64,000 nt of DNA from Sphingomonadales bacterium (GCA_016704425.1 JADJAC010000002.1:434001-498000), one strand, 5' to 3'. Positions 35,638 through 45,226 are shown, numbered from the stretch's first letter. Notes: generated by a model not told the origin, from the sequence alone. A program made the numbers and translations.

Positions 35638-36468
35638 ATGTCAAAAATTGTGTCGCCCGAATTTTCAATGGAAACGATCGACGGGCGAACCGTCCGGGTC
35701 GCGCGATGGTCATCCGGCAAGTCGGACCGCCTTCCGCTGCTCTTCTTCAATGGGATCGGCGCAAACATAGAACTTGTCTCTCCGCTTGCAGAGAAGATGC
35801 CGGAGCGCGATTTCATCACATTCGACATGCCGGGCATCGGAGGATCCCCCGAACCGGCAATTCCCTACCGCCCCTGGATGATGGCGCGTGTGGCCGACAT
35901 GCTGCTCGATCAATTCGGCTATGATCAAGTCGATGTCATGGGGATTAGTTGGGGCGGCGGGCTTGCCCAGCAATTTGCACTGCAATTCGGATCCCGCGTC
36001 AACAAGCTGATCCTGGTGGCGACTTCAGCCGGCATGTTGATGGTGCCGGGCAATTTCTCGGCCCTGACCAAGATGATCAATCCAAAGCGCTATCTTGATC
36101 CGGACTATATGCTGAAGAATTTCAAGACGCTTTATGGCGGGATCGACAGTGGGGCGGATGCTCATGCCGAGAGGATCACGCCCCCGACCAGAATGGGCTA
36201 TTTCTACCAGCTCGTTGCGATGATGGGATGGACCAGCGCGCCCTGGCTGCCGTTGCTGCGCCCCGAAACCCTGATCATGATGGGTGACGATGATCGTATT
36301 GTCCCTTTGGTGAACGGCAAATTCCTGAACAGCCTGATCGCGAATTCCCGGCTCGAGGTCATCAAGGGAGGCGGTCATTTGTTCCTTATGGCAGAGGCGG
36401 ACCTTTGCATAAGGCTGATCAACGCATTTCTGGATGAGCCCGCTGCGGAGCGACGCAAAGCTGCCTGA
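35638..36468 (+). CDS. phaZ: Intracellular polyhydroxyalkanoate depolymerase, PhaZ type
   Basis: The 276-residue protein is an alpha/beta hydrolase with LLFFNGIGANIELVSPLAE near the N terminus, the nucleophile elbow GISWGGGLAQQFA (Ser104), AGDDD-like GDDDRIVPLVNGK and the histidine in GGGHLFLMAEA. These match PhaZ of Pseudomonas, which breaks down stored medium-chain polyester. The start is ATG 35638 with AGGA seven bases upstream. The gene follows phaC by 13 bases, so synthesis and mobilisation are cotranscribed. Confidence 0.88.
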   Translation: MSKIVSPEFSMETIDGRTVRVARWSSGKSDRLPLLFFNGIGANIELVSPLAEKMPERDFITFDMPGIGGSPEPAIPYRPWMMARVADMLLDQFGYDQVDVMGISWGGGLAQQFALQFGSRVNKLILVATSAGMLMVPGNFSALTKMINPKRYLDPDYMLKNFKTLYGGIDSGADAHAERITPPTRMGYFYQLVAMMGWTSAPWLPLLRPETLIMMGDDDRIVPLVNGKFLNSLIANSRLEVIKGGGHLFLMAEADLCIRLINAFLDEPAAERRKAA

Positions 36469-36490
36469 TCGGCAGGGTTTCCCCTGGCGG

Positions 36491-36724
36491 TTACGGATTG
36501 GTTGCCGGATGCATTCCGATCCCGTGCGCTTTCATCTTGGCAATCTCGTCCTGCGTTTCCTTGAGATCGCGCAGTGCCATGTCATGGAGGCGTTGCTCTT
36601 CACTTGTTGCGACGATGCGCTGTGGCCGCATCACTGGTCGTTGCGCAGCCAGCCAGCCAAACGACGCAAAAGCTGTCGTAATCAATACGCCCATGATCAA
36701 GGCGCGCCACTGTCGCGAAATCAT
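36491..36724 (-). CDS. Small membrane protein of unknown function (77 aa)
   Basis: From ATG 36724 the product begins MISRQWRALIMGVLITTAFA, one N-terminal membrane segment (about residues 9-27), followed by a charged helical part ending MKAHGIGMHPATNP. A longer in-frame start at 36850 adds 42 residues with no family look, so the shorter form is preferred; a G-run lies about 12 bases upstream. It converges with phaZ. No function recognised. Confidence 0.5.
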   Translation of the reverse strand: MISRQWRALIMGVLITTAFASFGWLAAQRPVMRPQRIVATSEEQRLHDMALRDLKETQDEIAKMKAHGIGMHPATNP

Positions 36725-36950
36725 TCTCTGGTAGCCCCCCAGAATTTGACTGTTAGCTATTTCGGATTTCTGCGGCCAGACAATTCTGAAAGAAGTTGGC
36801 CCAAACAAATACACCGGGCCTGAGTTGAGAGGCTGTGTGAACATGTTCACTTTACCCTCTGGGTCGCAAGATCCGGATACTCTCTAAAAAACTGCTGTAA
36901 ATCCGCCATTTTTCGGGCGTCCCACATGGGGGCAGTCGACGCACCAAAGG

Positions 36951-37799
36951 TTAATTCGACCAGAAATGCTTCAACCTTGCCTTCAGCCTGCGCGCCTGTG
37001 TGTAGAGCAGGGCCGACGCACGCCGAAACAGCGGAAGAGACACTATTGAAGTGTCATACTGGGAATAGTGACGGCGAAATGCGTCCTGGTGAACATAGCT
37101 CCCTGCAATGCTGTATTCGAGCGACAATTCTGTTTCGTCAGCGACAATTCTGGCCGGTGCGCTCCCAAGCAATGGATGAATAGCCAGAGTATAGGCGATC
37201 GGACCCGTCAACCGGAATACGCCATTGCGGCCGACGCCAAATTTCCAGGGTGAGTATCGATCAACATTCGAAAGTACACACAATATGACCGCGCGCAGAA
37301 AGGGATGCCCTGATGCGGCGATGACGTGCCACTGCTGGAACTCCCCGCCCTGAAGTTTGCTCAACTCTGGGTGAAGCCCAAATCCCTGATGGACATTCCC
37401 CGGCCCGTTGCGCCACTTCGAAAGGATAATCCCTTCGTCGCCACGAATGACCTTTTCAATCGGCCGCGTAACCCGGCTCTTGATATCCAGATACACCCCT
37501 CCCAGCCGATAGACGGCGAGATATCGGAAGAGATCAGCTCGCGCTGCCCCATATTCAGGCCGGATTCTCAAGTAAGCCTCAAGAATTTGGCGAGGGTAAT
37601 GATCCAAGATGAAGCGCTCGATTGCTTCGTCATCGTAAAGGCGGTGATCCCAATCGGGATTTGCTGAGGCCAAATTCGCGACATTGTCTCTCAATGCCTC
37701 CGGCAGCGACTTGCCCGGGTATGTCTGATGGATGATCCGGGGAATCCGGGACGCAAGGCTGATGTCCGGAAGTATCTCTGCCCAGTTTTCAGCTTTCAT
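36951..37799 (-). CDS. GT32-like glycosyltransferase
   Basis: The 282-residue protein has IPRIIHQTYPGKSLPEALRD near its start and AARADLFRYLAVYRLGGVYL followed by DIKS at about 105-108. This is the pattern of the OCH1/capsular polysaccharide glycosyltransferase family (GT32), where the aspartate pair binds the sugar nucleotide; here the second position is lysine, a variant seen in bacterial members. A basic C-terminal tail (RRLKARLKHFWSN) could touch the membrane. It probably adds a sugar to a surface polysaccharide. It stands alone. Confidence 0.8.
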   Translation of the reverse strand: MKAENWAEILPDISLASRIPRIIHQTYPGKSLPEALRDNVANLASANPDWDHRLYDDEAIERFILDHYPRQILEAYLRIRPEYGAARADLFRYLAVYRLGGVYLDIKSRVTRPIEKVIRGDEGIILSKWRNGPGNVHQGFGLHPELSKLQGGEFQQWHVIAASGHPFLRAVILCVLSNVDRYSPWKFGVGRNGVFRLTGPIAYTLAIHPLLGSAPARIVADETELSLEYSIAGSYVHQDAFRRHYSQYDTSIVSLPLFRRASALLYTQARRLKARLKHFWSN

Positions 37800-38123
37800 G
37801 CCGGGATTGCCCGTGCAGGCCGCAAGGATCGGGAAAATGGCATTGTCGAGATCTAGCCCCCAAATTTCCCAAATTCATGACCACATTGTCCGGCATTTAG
37901 CCAGATTCTGGCCAATTCACAAAGCGAACTTGGACTAAGGATTTCGCCTAGGCTTAACGATCCATCTCTGGAGTGTCCAAAAATGGGGCACATCCCAAAA
38001 AGTGAAGGTTTGCTGCATATTTGGAGTTAATTTTCCGTAAATTTCTGCTACTACCGAGTCGCTTGGTCGCACACTCGCAACGACGAGTCGAAACTACCTT
38101 CCTTCAGAGTACAGGGGTAACAT
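37800..38123. other. Intergenic region upstream of the PEP-CTERM gene
   Basis: No gene is visible in these 324 bases, which are clearly more A+T-rich than the flanks (for example near 37980-38045). They separate two divergent genes and must hold both promoters. A GG-N10-GC spacing at 38065-38078 is compatible with a sigma-54 promoter but matches the consensus poorly. Confidence 0.5.
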
Positions 38124-38780
38124 ATGAAAAAGATGTTTTTGGCTGCGGCCGCCATGGCAATGTCACTTCCCGGAGTAGCGCAAGCTGCTGCGACTGTGAC
38201 GATCAATTTTTCTGGAACAACAGCCGTTCCATCCAACAATGATTTCCAAAGTCAATTGAGCGGACTTGGCTTGAATGCTTATACGGCGCTCGGTGCGTCG
38301 TTGATCGCAAACGGCCCGGTCAGCCTGACCTTCGAGTTCCTTGGCAGCGAAAGCGGCTATAGTGACACATTCTCGACCGGTTCTGGTGTGACCTACACCG
38401 AATCGAGCTGGCTTGAAAATCACTTTGCTGCTCCGATCCTGATTGGAACCACCTATTTCGCCGGCGGTGATCTCAAGAATTTCTTGAACTTCACCACAAG
38501 TGGCGTCGGTATTGGTGGAGCAAACGCCACAGTAGGCGACGAAGGCTTCGGCATTTTCCTTAGTCGTGGCATGACGTCGGGCTCTTCGACCAATGTCTTC
38601 TACCTTGGTTTTGATGACCAGATCTCAAAGACAGATGACAACCACGATGATTTCATCGTTCGCGTAACGGTCAACTCGCCGGTTCCAGAACCGTCGACTT
38701 GGGCAATGCTGCTCTTCGGCTTCGGTGTGGTGGGCTTCGCCCTTCGCCGTCGCGTCTCACGGACAGCATCCTTTGCCTGA
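38124..38780 (+). CDS. PEP-CTERM domain exported protein
   Basis: The 218-residue protein has a signal peptide (MKKMFLAAAAMAMSLPGVAQA) and a C-terminal sorting signal beginning VPEPSTWAMLLFG near residue 187, followed by a membrane segment and an RRR cluster. PEP-CTERM proteins are cut and sorted by exosortase, often in bacteria that make extracellular polysaccharide. The central part is rich in Gly, Ser, Thr and aromatic residues, like other surface proteins of this class. The PEPSTWAM form is the usual variant in sphingomonads. No exosortase gene is in the window. Confidence 0.9.
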   Translation: MKKMFLAAAAMAMSLPGVAQAAATVTINFSGTTAVPSNNDFQSQLSGLGLNAYTALGASLIANGPVSLTFEFLGSESGYSDTFSTGSGVTYTESSWLENHFAAPILIGTTYFAGGDLKNFLNFTTSGVGIGGANATVGDEGFGIFLSRGMTSGSSTNVFYLGFDDQISKTDDNHDDFIVRVTVNSPVPEPSTWAMLLFGFGVVGFALRRRVSRTASFA

Positions 38781-38805
38781 TCTGAAGTGAAAAACAAGCA
38801 AATGG

Positions 38806-38835
38806 CCCCGCCGGAGAAATTCGGCGGGGTTTTTT
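38806..38835 (+). terminator. Rho-independent terminator of the PEP-CTERM gene
   Basis: CCCCGCCG (38806-38813) and CGGCGGGG (38822-38829) form a perfect 8-bp stem with an 8-base loop, followed by six T residues. It lies 26 bases after the stop codon and before the convergent mutL gene. Confidence 0.93.
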
Positions 38836-38870
38836 GCGGGCTGTAGGGCATGCCCATGAGCGGCAGCCAG

Positions 38871-40613
38871 CTATTTCCGTCCGAACAGTTTTTCGATGTC
38901 TCCATGGGCCAACTTCACCCAAGTCGGACGTCCATGATTGCATTGGCCCGAATGGGGGGTGACTTCCATTTCGCGCAGAAGCGCGTTCATTTCGCTGACT
39001 GAGAGCAGGCGCCCCGCTCTTACCGAGCCGTGGCACGCCATTGTTCCCGCAACGGCATCAATTCGTTCCTTCAGCGATAGCGCTTCACCGTGCGCCGCAA
39101 GCTCATCGGCCAGGTCAGTCACGAGTCCTTTGATATCCCCTGCCCCAAGCACTGCCGGTGTCGCCCGAACTAACATTGCAGCAGGCCCAAATCGCTCCAG
39201 ATCCAGGCCAAAGCCCGCGAGGTCGAGTATGCGCGCCTCAAGCCTGTCGCAGGCCGTTTCCTCCAGCTCCACCACTTCCGGAATCAGCAATGCCTGCGAC
39301 GCGACTTCGCCTGTCTCCAATGCTCGCCGCATCCGTTCGAGTACCAAACGCTCATGCGCGGCGTGTTGGTCAACCAGCACGAGTCCGTCTTCGGCTTCGG
39401 CAACAATGTAAGTTTTTGCGATCTGTCCGCGAGCGACCCCCATCGGATATGCGTTTGCGGCTGGCGCGGGATCCTCAGCGACCTCTGTGCGCGCCTGAGG
39501 CGGCGCAGCAAAGGCCTGGCGCTGTTCCCATAGCCGTTGTTGAGGGGGCTGCGTCGGCCATGTCTGCATCGACGCCGGTTCGGAAGACCAAGCGCCGAGC
39601 GCTGCAGTCGAGGTGAGAGGAGCGCGCCCGTGCCCCGCTTCATCAAGTGCCCGTCGCAGTCCACTGACGATCATGCCGCGTACGATCGCGGGATCACGAA
39701 AGCGCACTTCGGTCTTGGCTGGGTGAACATTGACGTCGACTTCCGTCGGTGGAACGTCGAGGAAGAGTGCAACCACAGCATGCCGATCGCGGGCCAGCAT
39801 GTCTGCATACGCCCCCCGAACCGCACCCGCGAGCAGGCGATCCTTGACCGGGCGGCCGTTGACGAAAAGATACTGGTGATCGGCCACACCCCGATTGAAC
39901 GTGGGGAGACCTGCCACACCCGTCAGACGAAGTCCCTCGCGCTCGAAATCCAGACCGACACTCGCGTCTGCCAATGCACGGTCGGTAAGCGCCGCGACAC
40001 GGTCAGGCCCAATCTCGCCCGATGGCACCTGCAATGCCCGCCTCCCGTCATGTTCGAGGCTGAAGCCGATATCCGGCCGTGCCATTGCAAGCCGCTTCAC
40101 CGTATCGACGCATGCTGCAAATTCCGAACGCGGCGACCGCAGGAACTTTCGGCGGGCCGGAACCTTCTCGAAAAGGCCTTCGACGCGAACGCGCGTTCCG
40201 GGAGGAATTGCTGCGGGGCACTCTTCGATCAATTCGCCATTGTCCACAGTCCGTCGCCAGCCGTCGGAACCGCGGACCCGGCTGTCGATTGTCACCCGAG
40301 CAACGCTGGCAATCGATGGCAGCGCCTCTCCGCGAAAGCCGAGAGTCGTCACAGCTTCGATTGCTTCATCGGGGAGTTTCGACGTTGCATGCCGCTCAAG
40401 CGCGAGAGCCATTTCAGGCGGGGACATGCCGCAGCCATCATCAGAAACTTCAATCCGGTCGATCCCGCCGCCGACTAGAGAAATCGTGATCTGGGTCGCG
40501 CCGGCATCGATCGCGTTTTCCACCAGTTCCTTCAACGCCGCAGCCGGTCTTTCCACCACTTCACCGGCGGCGATGCGATTGATGAGATGCGGAGGCAACC
40601 GGCGTATTGACAT
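38871..40613 (-). CDS. mutL: DNA mismatch repair protein MutL
   Basis: MutL couples mismatch recognition by MutS to strand removal. The 580-residue protein has the GHKL ATPase motifs in the first 110 residues: ELVENAIDAGATQI, VSDDGCGM and RHATSKL with TLGFRGEALPSI. The C-terminal dimerisation domain ends with ACHGSVRAGRLLSVSEM and NHGRPTWVKL; the endonuclease-type DQHAAHER-linked region and CxHGRP are present, as in MutL proteins with nuclease activity. It diverges from mreB with 147 bases between starts. Confidence 0.96.
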   Translation of the reverse strand: MSIRRLPPHLINRIAAGEVVERPAAALKELVENAIDAGATQITISLVGGGIDRIEVSDDGCGMSPPEMALALERHATSKLPDEAIEAVTTLGFRGEALPSIASVARVTIDSRVRGSDGWRRTVDNGELIEECPAAIPPGTRVRVEGLFEKVPARRKFLRSPRSEFAACVDTVKRLAMARPDIGFSLEHDGRRALQVPSGEIGPDRVAALTDRALADASVGLDFEREGLRLTGVAGLPTFNRGVADHQYLFVNGRPVKDRLLAGAVRGAYADMLARDRHAVVALFLDVPPTEVDVNVHPAKTEVRFRDPAIVRGMIVSGLRRALDEAGHGRAPLTSTAALGAWSSEPASMQTWPTQPPQQRLWEQRQAFAAPPQARTEVAEDPAPAANAYPMGVARGQIAKTYIVAEAEDGLVLVDQHAAHERLVLERMRRALETGEVASQALLIPEVVELEETACDRLEARILDLAGFGLDLERFGPAAMLVRATPAVLGAGDIKGLVTDLADELAAHGEALSLKERIDAVAGTMACHGSVRAGRLLSVSEMNALLREMEVTPHSGQCNHGRPTWVKLAHGDIEKLFGRK

Positions 40614-40760
40614 GGTGAACGCTCTAGCCCAAGCGACCCCATCCCGCGAGCGGCAGTTGAAGAATCGGGGAGATTTTTTCCCGAAGCGTTGCTACTCGTG
40701 TCCGTCTCGCAATTTCAGCCGGGCCCGCTCCGTCGTCCCGCATAGATCAGGGTATCAGGA

Positions 40761-41804
40761 ATGTCGTTTTTCTCTCGTTTCTTCAAAATGATGTCCCACG
40801 ACATGGCGATCGATTTGGGAACCGCCAACACAATTGTCTATCTTCGCGGACGAGGCATCGTCCTCAATGAGCCTTCGGTCGTCGCGATCGAGACGATCAA
40901 CGGGGTGAAGCGTGTCAAGGCGGTCGGCGACGACGCAAAATTGATGATGGGCAAGACGCCTGGTTCGATCGAGGCCATTCGCCCCCTTCGCGACGGCGTT
41001 ATTGCCGATATCGAAGTCGCCGAACAGATGATCAAGCACTTCATTCACAAGGTTCATGGCCAGCGCCGTTTCCCAAGCTGGCCTGAAATCGTGATCTGCG
41101 TGCCATCAGGCTCAACCTCGGTGGAAAAACGCGCGATCCGTGATGCCGCTTCCAATGCCGGGGCAAGCCAGGTCCATTTGATCCTGGAGCCGATGGCTGC
41201 CGCGATCGGAGCCGACATGCCGGTGACCGAGCCGGTAGGGTCGATGGTTGTCGACATTGGCGGCGGGACGACGGAAGTCGCCGTCTTGTCGCTCCGCGGG
41301 CTTGCCTACACAACCTCGGTGCGCGTCGGTGGAGACAAGATGGACGAAGCCATTGTCTCCTATGTTCGCCGCAACCACAACTTGCTGATTGGCGAAGCGA
41401 CCGCCGAACGGATCAAGCAGGAAGTCGGTGTGGCGAAGCCGCCTGCCGACGGCGTTGGCAAGACGATCCACATCAAGGGCCGCGACCTTGTGAACGGTGT
41501 ACCAAAGGAAATCGCGATCAATCAGGGCCAGATTGCAGAAGCACTGGCAGAGCCGGTTGGCACGATTGTGGAAGGTGTCAGGATTGCGCTTGAAAACACG
41601 GCCCCTGAACTTGCTGCTGATATTGTCGATCAGGGTATTGTCCTGACCGGCGGTGGTGCGCTTCTCGAGGGGATCGACGAAGTCCTTCGCGACGAAACCG
41701 GCCTGCCAGTCACGGTCGCCGATGATCCGCTGACCTGCGTTGCGCTGGGAACGGGCCGTGCGCTGGAAGATCCTATCTTCCGTGGCGTCCTGCTGACCGC
41801 CTGA
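40761..41804 (+). CDS. mreB: Rod-shape determining protein MreB
   Basis: MreB is the bacterial actin that guides lateral wall synthesis. The 347-residue protein starts with an amphipathic MSFFSRFFKMMSHDMAIDLG, with the phosphate-1 motif DLGTANTIVYLRGRGIVLNE, the second phosphate motif VVDIGGGTTEVAVLSL and the adenosine motif LTGGGALLEGIDEVL. It leads the mreBCD-mrdA-rodA operon, with an ATG at 40761 and ATCAGG-containing leader. The gene order is the conserved one. Confidence 0.98.
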   Translation: MSFFSRFFKMMSHDMAIDLGTANTIVYLRGRGIVLNEPSVVAIETINGVKRVKAVGDDAKLMMGKTPGSIEAIRPLRDGVIADIEVAEQMIKHFIHKVHGQRRFPSWPEIVICVPSGSTSVEKRAIRDAASNAGASQVHLILEPMAAAIGADMPVTEPVGSMVVDIGGGTTEVAVLSLRGLAYTTSVRVGGDKMDEAIVSYVRRNHNLLIGEATAERIKQEVGVAKPPADGVGKTIHIKGRDLVNGVPKEIAINQGQIAEALAEPVGTIVEGVRIALENTAPELAADIVDQGIVLTGGGALLEGIDEVLRDETGLPVTVADDPLTCVALGTGRALEDPIFRGVLLTA

Positions 41805-41817
41805 GGTCTTTGCCAAA

Positions 41818-42702
41818 ATGGCGCCGCCCTCTCCCCGGCGCCCCGGCTTTTCAAGGCGGGCGCATTACAGCTTATTTGCGAGCTACGTCGCTGCGCTGAT
41901 CGGCGCATTGGTCGGCCTGCTGCTGATGGTGACTGCACGATTCGATCCAGCCGGCCACGCCGCCTTGCAGGGCTTTCTCGCAGACATATTTGCTCCGGTC
42001 TCGTCGGCGGGGCGTGGCACAGGCGCCGCGATTGGTTCGGCATTCGACGATGTGGGTGCCTATTTCGATGCGGCTTCCAAAAACCGGGAAATGAAGCTGG
42101 AGCTCGAAGCTGCGCGACGCGACCTGATCAAAGGCAAGGCCGATGCACTTGAAGTCCGGCGGCTCAAACAACTTGCGGCTCTTGTCGAGCGATTGCCGGA
42201 GGGTCGCGTCACAGCGAGACTTGTTAGCTCAACAGGTGCAAGCAGCCGTCGGATCGCAATCCTTGCCGCCGGCCGTGCCGATGGCGTCGTCAGTGGTCAG
42301 CCTGTCAGAACCGCCGATGGCCTTGTTGGTCGTGTGATCGCTGTCGGGCGGCATTCTGCCCATGTCCTGCTGATGATCGACGGCGGCAATATCGTGCCGG
42401 TCAAACGCGTTCCCGACGGCGCGCCCGCCCTTGCTTATGGACTGGGTGATGGCAGGCTTGACCTTCGCCCGCTTGCAGCCGGAACAAACCCGTTCAATGT
42501 GGGTGACATCTTCGTGACGTCGGGAACAGGCGGGGTTTATCAGCCGGGCATACCGGTGGCGATCGGCATCAGGCACAATCGGGAAGGAACCATTGGCCGA
42601 CCCTTGGCGGACCCTTCGCGCTTCGATTTCGCCGTTGTGGAGCCCGAATTTGCCATTCCGCCACCTTCGCCGCCTGAGCCGGGCGGCAAGGCCCGGCAGT
42701 AG
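41818..42702 (+). CDS. mreC: Rod-shape determining protein MreC
   Basis: The 294-residue protein links MreB to periplasmic wall enzymes. A short cytoplasmic N terminus is followed by one membrane segment (about residues 19-40), a coiled coil (about 75-110) and the beta-rich domain. ARLVSSTGASSRRIAILAAGRADGV and GQPVRTADGLVGRVIAVG are typical MreC positions. The C-terminal PPSPPEPGGK tail is proline-rich. It starts 13 bases after mreB. Confidence 0.94.
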   Translation: MAPPSPRRPGFSRRAHYSLFASYVAALIGALVGLLLMVTARFDPAGHAALQGFLADIFAPVSSAGRGTGAAIGSAFDDVGAYFDAASKNREMKLELEAARRDLIKGKADALEVRRLKQLAALVERLPEGRVTARLVSSTGASSRRIAILAAGRADGVVSGQPVRTADGLVGRVIAVGRHSAHVLLMIDGGNIVPVKRVPDGAPALAYGLGDGRLDLRPLAAGTNPFNVGDIFVTSGTGGVYQPGIPVAIGIRHNREGTIGRPLADPSRFDFAVVEPEFAIPPPSPPEPGGKARQ

Positions 42703-43214
42703 TGGCTAGACATCCGCGTTCGCGTATCGGTCGCAGCCCGTCCGGCATACAGCGTCAGGGCGTGCCGATCATTTCGACGATGATTGGGTCGATGACCCCA
42801 ATCCTGCCTGTCATCGCGACGGCCCCGGTAATGCCTCCATGGGGCTTGCTGGTTCTCCTCGCCTGGCGCATGTTGCACCGCAATTTCTGGCCGGTATGGA
42901 TGGGGCTACCGCTTGGGTTTTTTGACGACATGTTCAGCGGGCAGCCGCTGGGATCCGCGATGATGCTCTGGACACTTGCCCTACTCGGACTTGATCTGCT
43001 CGACCGGCGAATGATCTGGCGAGACTTCCGCCAGGAATGGGCCATCGCCGGGGCATTGATCGTCGCCATATTGCTTGTGCAGCTGCTTATTTCCTACACG
43101 AACGGTGGGGCAACAAATCCGCTGTTCCTGGTTCCTCAGATAGCGATTTCGGTTTTGGCATTTCCACTGGTTGCTCTTGGCTGTGCCGCGCTCGATCTCT
43201 GGCGGCTGCGCTGA
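42702..43214 (+). CDS. mreD: Rod-shape determining protein MreD
   Basis: The 170-residue protein has five or so membrane segments and the MreD phrase PVWMGLPLGFFDDMFSGQPL. It starts at GTG 42702, which overlaps the mreC stop by one base, and its stop overlaps the mrdA start by one base. Position in the operon makes the call secure even though MreD sequences are poorly conserved. Confidence 0.92.
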   Translation: MARHPRSRIGRSPSGIQRQGVPIISTMIGSMTPILPVIATAPVMPPWGLLVLLAWRMLHRNFWPVWMGLPLGFFDDMFSGQPLGSAMMLWTLALLGLDLLDRRMIWRDFRQEWAIAGALIVAILLVQLLISYTNGGATNPLFLVPQIAISVLAFPLVALGCAALDLWRLR

Positions 43215-45226
43215 TGGCCAGGAAGATCGTCACCGAAGCCCAGCAGTCCTTCAGTTTTACACGACGTTCATTTGTTCTGGGGGCTGCGCAATTCGGCGTT
43301 GGTGGCCTGCTTGCGGCCCGTATGGCGTGGCTTTCGATTGCGCAGAATGAGAAGTATTCGCTGCTGGCGGAAAGCAACCGCATCAACCTGACGCTGATGC
43401 CGCCACGCCGGGGCTGGATCGTGGATCGTGTCGGCAAACCGCTTGCGCTCAATCGGACAGCCTTTCGCGTCGACATCATCCCGGACCGGCTGACTGACAA
43501 GGACAGGACTCTGGGAGAATTGCAGGGCCTTCTTGCCATCGGGCCTGACGAGATGGAGCGAATCAGGGCTGATCTTGCAACGGCCGCAGGATTCCAACCC
43601 GTGCAAGTTGCCGAAAACCTGGATTGGGAGCGCTTCGCCGCAGTTACGATCCGGGCCTCTGAACTGCCCGGAGTTGCGCCGGCGCAATCCTATGCGCGTT
43701 ACTACCCCGAAGGGGCCGGTGTCGGCCATCTTCTGGGCTATGTGGGATCCGCTTCCGCCAAGGAATATGAAAAGTACAAGGATCCGTTGCTCATCACGCC
43801 CGGCTTCAAGGTCGGCAAGGCGGGCATAGAAGCCGAGCTGGAGCCACTCTTGCGAGGTCAGCCAGGTGCTCGCCGAACCGAAGTCACCGCGCGCGGAAAA
43901 CTCGTCCGTGAACTCGAAACCCGCACTGACGTGCCGGGCCGGACAGTAAAACTCACCATAGATGCGGGTTTGCAGGCCTATGCCGCACGCCGTCTGGGGC
44001 GGGAATCAGGTTCAGTGGTCGTCATCGACACATTGACGGGCGGGATACTCACCCTTGCCTCGATGCCATCCTTCGATCCCAACGCATTTTCGGACGGTAT
44101 CAGCAAGTCCGAATGGACAATGCTGCGCGAGGATGACCACATCCCGATGCTTAACAAGACGCTTCAGGGCCTTTATCCGCCCGGATCGACTGCAAAGCCT
44201 GCTGCTGCACTTGCGCTACTGAGACATGGCGTCGATCCCGAAGAAACCGTCTCCTGTGGCGGCGGGTACAGGCTTGGCAACCGCGTCTTCAAATGCCTTG
44301 GCCGTCATGGGCCGATGAACATGCCGCACGCGCTCATGAAGAGCTGCAACACCTATTTCTACGCAATGGGTCGGCGGATCGGCTATGACAAGATCGCCGA
44401 AGCGGCCCGTGAATTGGGCCTTGGGCAGGAATTCGACCTTCCGTTCCAGTCGCAGCGCTACGGGACTGTTCCCGATAGCGCATGGAAGATGCGCAAGCTC
44501 GGCAAACCCTGGGCTGAATCGGATACGCTGAATGCGACCATTGGCCAAGGCTTTGTGCAGGTCAGCCCGTTCCAGCTGGCTGTCATGGCGGCGCGCATTG
44601 CGTCTGGCCGCCATCTCGATCCCCATATTTTTCCGCGTAACGACGGGCCAGCCCCTCCCCTCAGTTTTCCGGAGGAGCATCTTGCGATTGTGCGCGAAGG
44701 CATGAATCTGGTTGTGAACGGTGCTGGCACTGCCGTCAGGAGCCGACTCCCGCTTGAAGGGATCATGATGGCCGGGAAGACCGGCACCGCACAGGTTCGC
44801 AAAATCGAAGGAGCCCAACGGGGTCAGTCAGGCGCATGGAAATTTCGCGATCATGGGTTGTTCATCTGCTTCGCCCCTGTTGAGCAACCACGCTATGCCG
44901 CCGCCGTGGTCATTGAACATGGCCTGGGCGGCGCCCGTGCAGCAGCGCCAGTCGCCAAAGACTTCCTGACCTATCTCTACGATCCCGAAAAGGCCATGGC
45001 CGCGCTCCTGGCGCTGGAAGCGGAATGGGGCGGCGATATCAATGCACGCATGGCGACGGAACGGGCCCAATGGAAAGCAACGCACGCGCTTGCCGACAGC
45101 CCTTCCCCACGTCCAGCTGTCGAAACGGCAAGCAATGCCCAGGCCGCCGCCAATGAGGCCGCATCGAATGCCGCATCCACCAATACAACCGCTGCCGAGC
45201 CTTCGAAAGCGGAGGGAGAGGATTGA
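43214..45226 (+). CDS. mrdA: Penicillin-binding protein 2 (elongasome transpeptidase)
   Basis: The 670-residue protein is the class B PBP of the elongation machine. One N-terminal membrane segment (about residues 18-40) precedes the pedestal domain (FKVGKAGIEAELEPLLRG) and the transpeptidase. The nucleophile is Ser325 in PPGSTAKP, with SCNTYFY and GKTGTAQ as the second and third motifs. A low-complexity Ala/Asn/Thr tail of about 45 residues ends the protein. The start is ATG 43214; it overlaps mreD by one base and rodA by four. Confidence 0.96.
   Translation: MARKIVTEAQQSFSFTRRSFVLGAAQFGVGGLLAARMAWLSIAQNEKYSLLAESNRINLTLMPPRRGWIVDRVGKPLALNRTAFRVDIIPDRLTDKDRTLGELQGLLAIGPDEMERIRADLATAAGFQPVQVAENLDWERFAAVTIRASELPGVAPAQSYARYYPEGAGVGHLLGYVGSASAKEYEKYKDPLLITPGFKVGKAGIEAELEPLLRGQPGARRTEVTARGKLVRELETRTDVPGRTVKLTIDAGLQAYAARRLGRESGSVVVIDTLTGGILTLASMPSFDPNAFSDGISKSEWTMLREDDHIPMLNKTLQGLYPPGSTAKPAAALALLRHGVDPEETVSCGGGYRLGNRVFKCLGRHGPMNMPHALMKSCNTYFYAMGRRIGYDKIAEAARELGLGQEFDLPFQSQRYGTVPDSAWKMRKLGKPWAESDTLNATIGQGFVQVSPFQLAVMAARIASGRHLDPHIFPRNDGPAPPLSFPEEHLAIVREGMNLVVNGAGTAVRSRLPLEGIMMAGKTGTAQVRKIEGAQRGQSGAWKFRDHGLFICFAPVEQPRYAAAVVIEHGLGGARAAAPVAKDFLTYLYDPEKAMAALLALEAEWGGDINARMATERAQWKATHALADSPSPRPAVETASNAQAAANEAASNAASTNTTAAEPSKAEGED

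Noticed and set aside
38065..38078. Sigma-54-type promoter upstream of the PEP-CTERM gene
   Set aside because: Only the GG and GC pairs match at the right spacing; the rest of the consensus is poor, so it is not listed as a feature.
39537..40478. Plus-strand frame of 313 codons
   Set aside because: It is antisense to mutL, whose ATPase motifs are unmistakable on the other strand.
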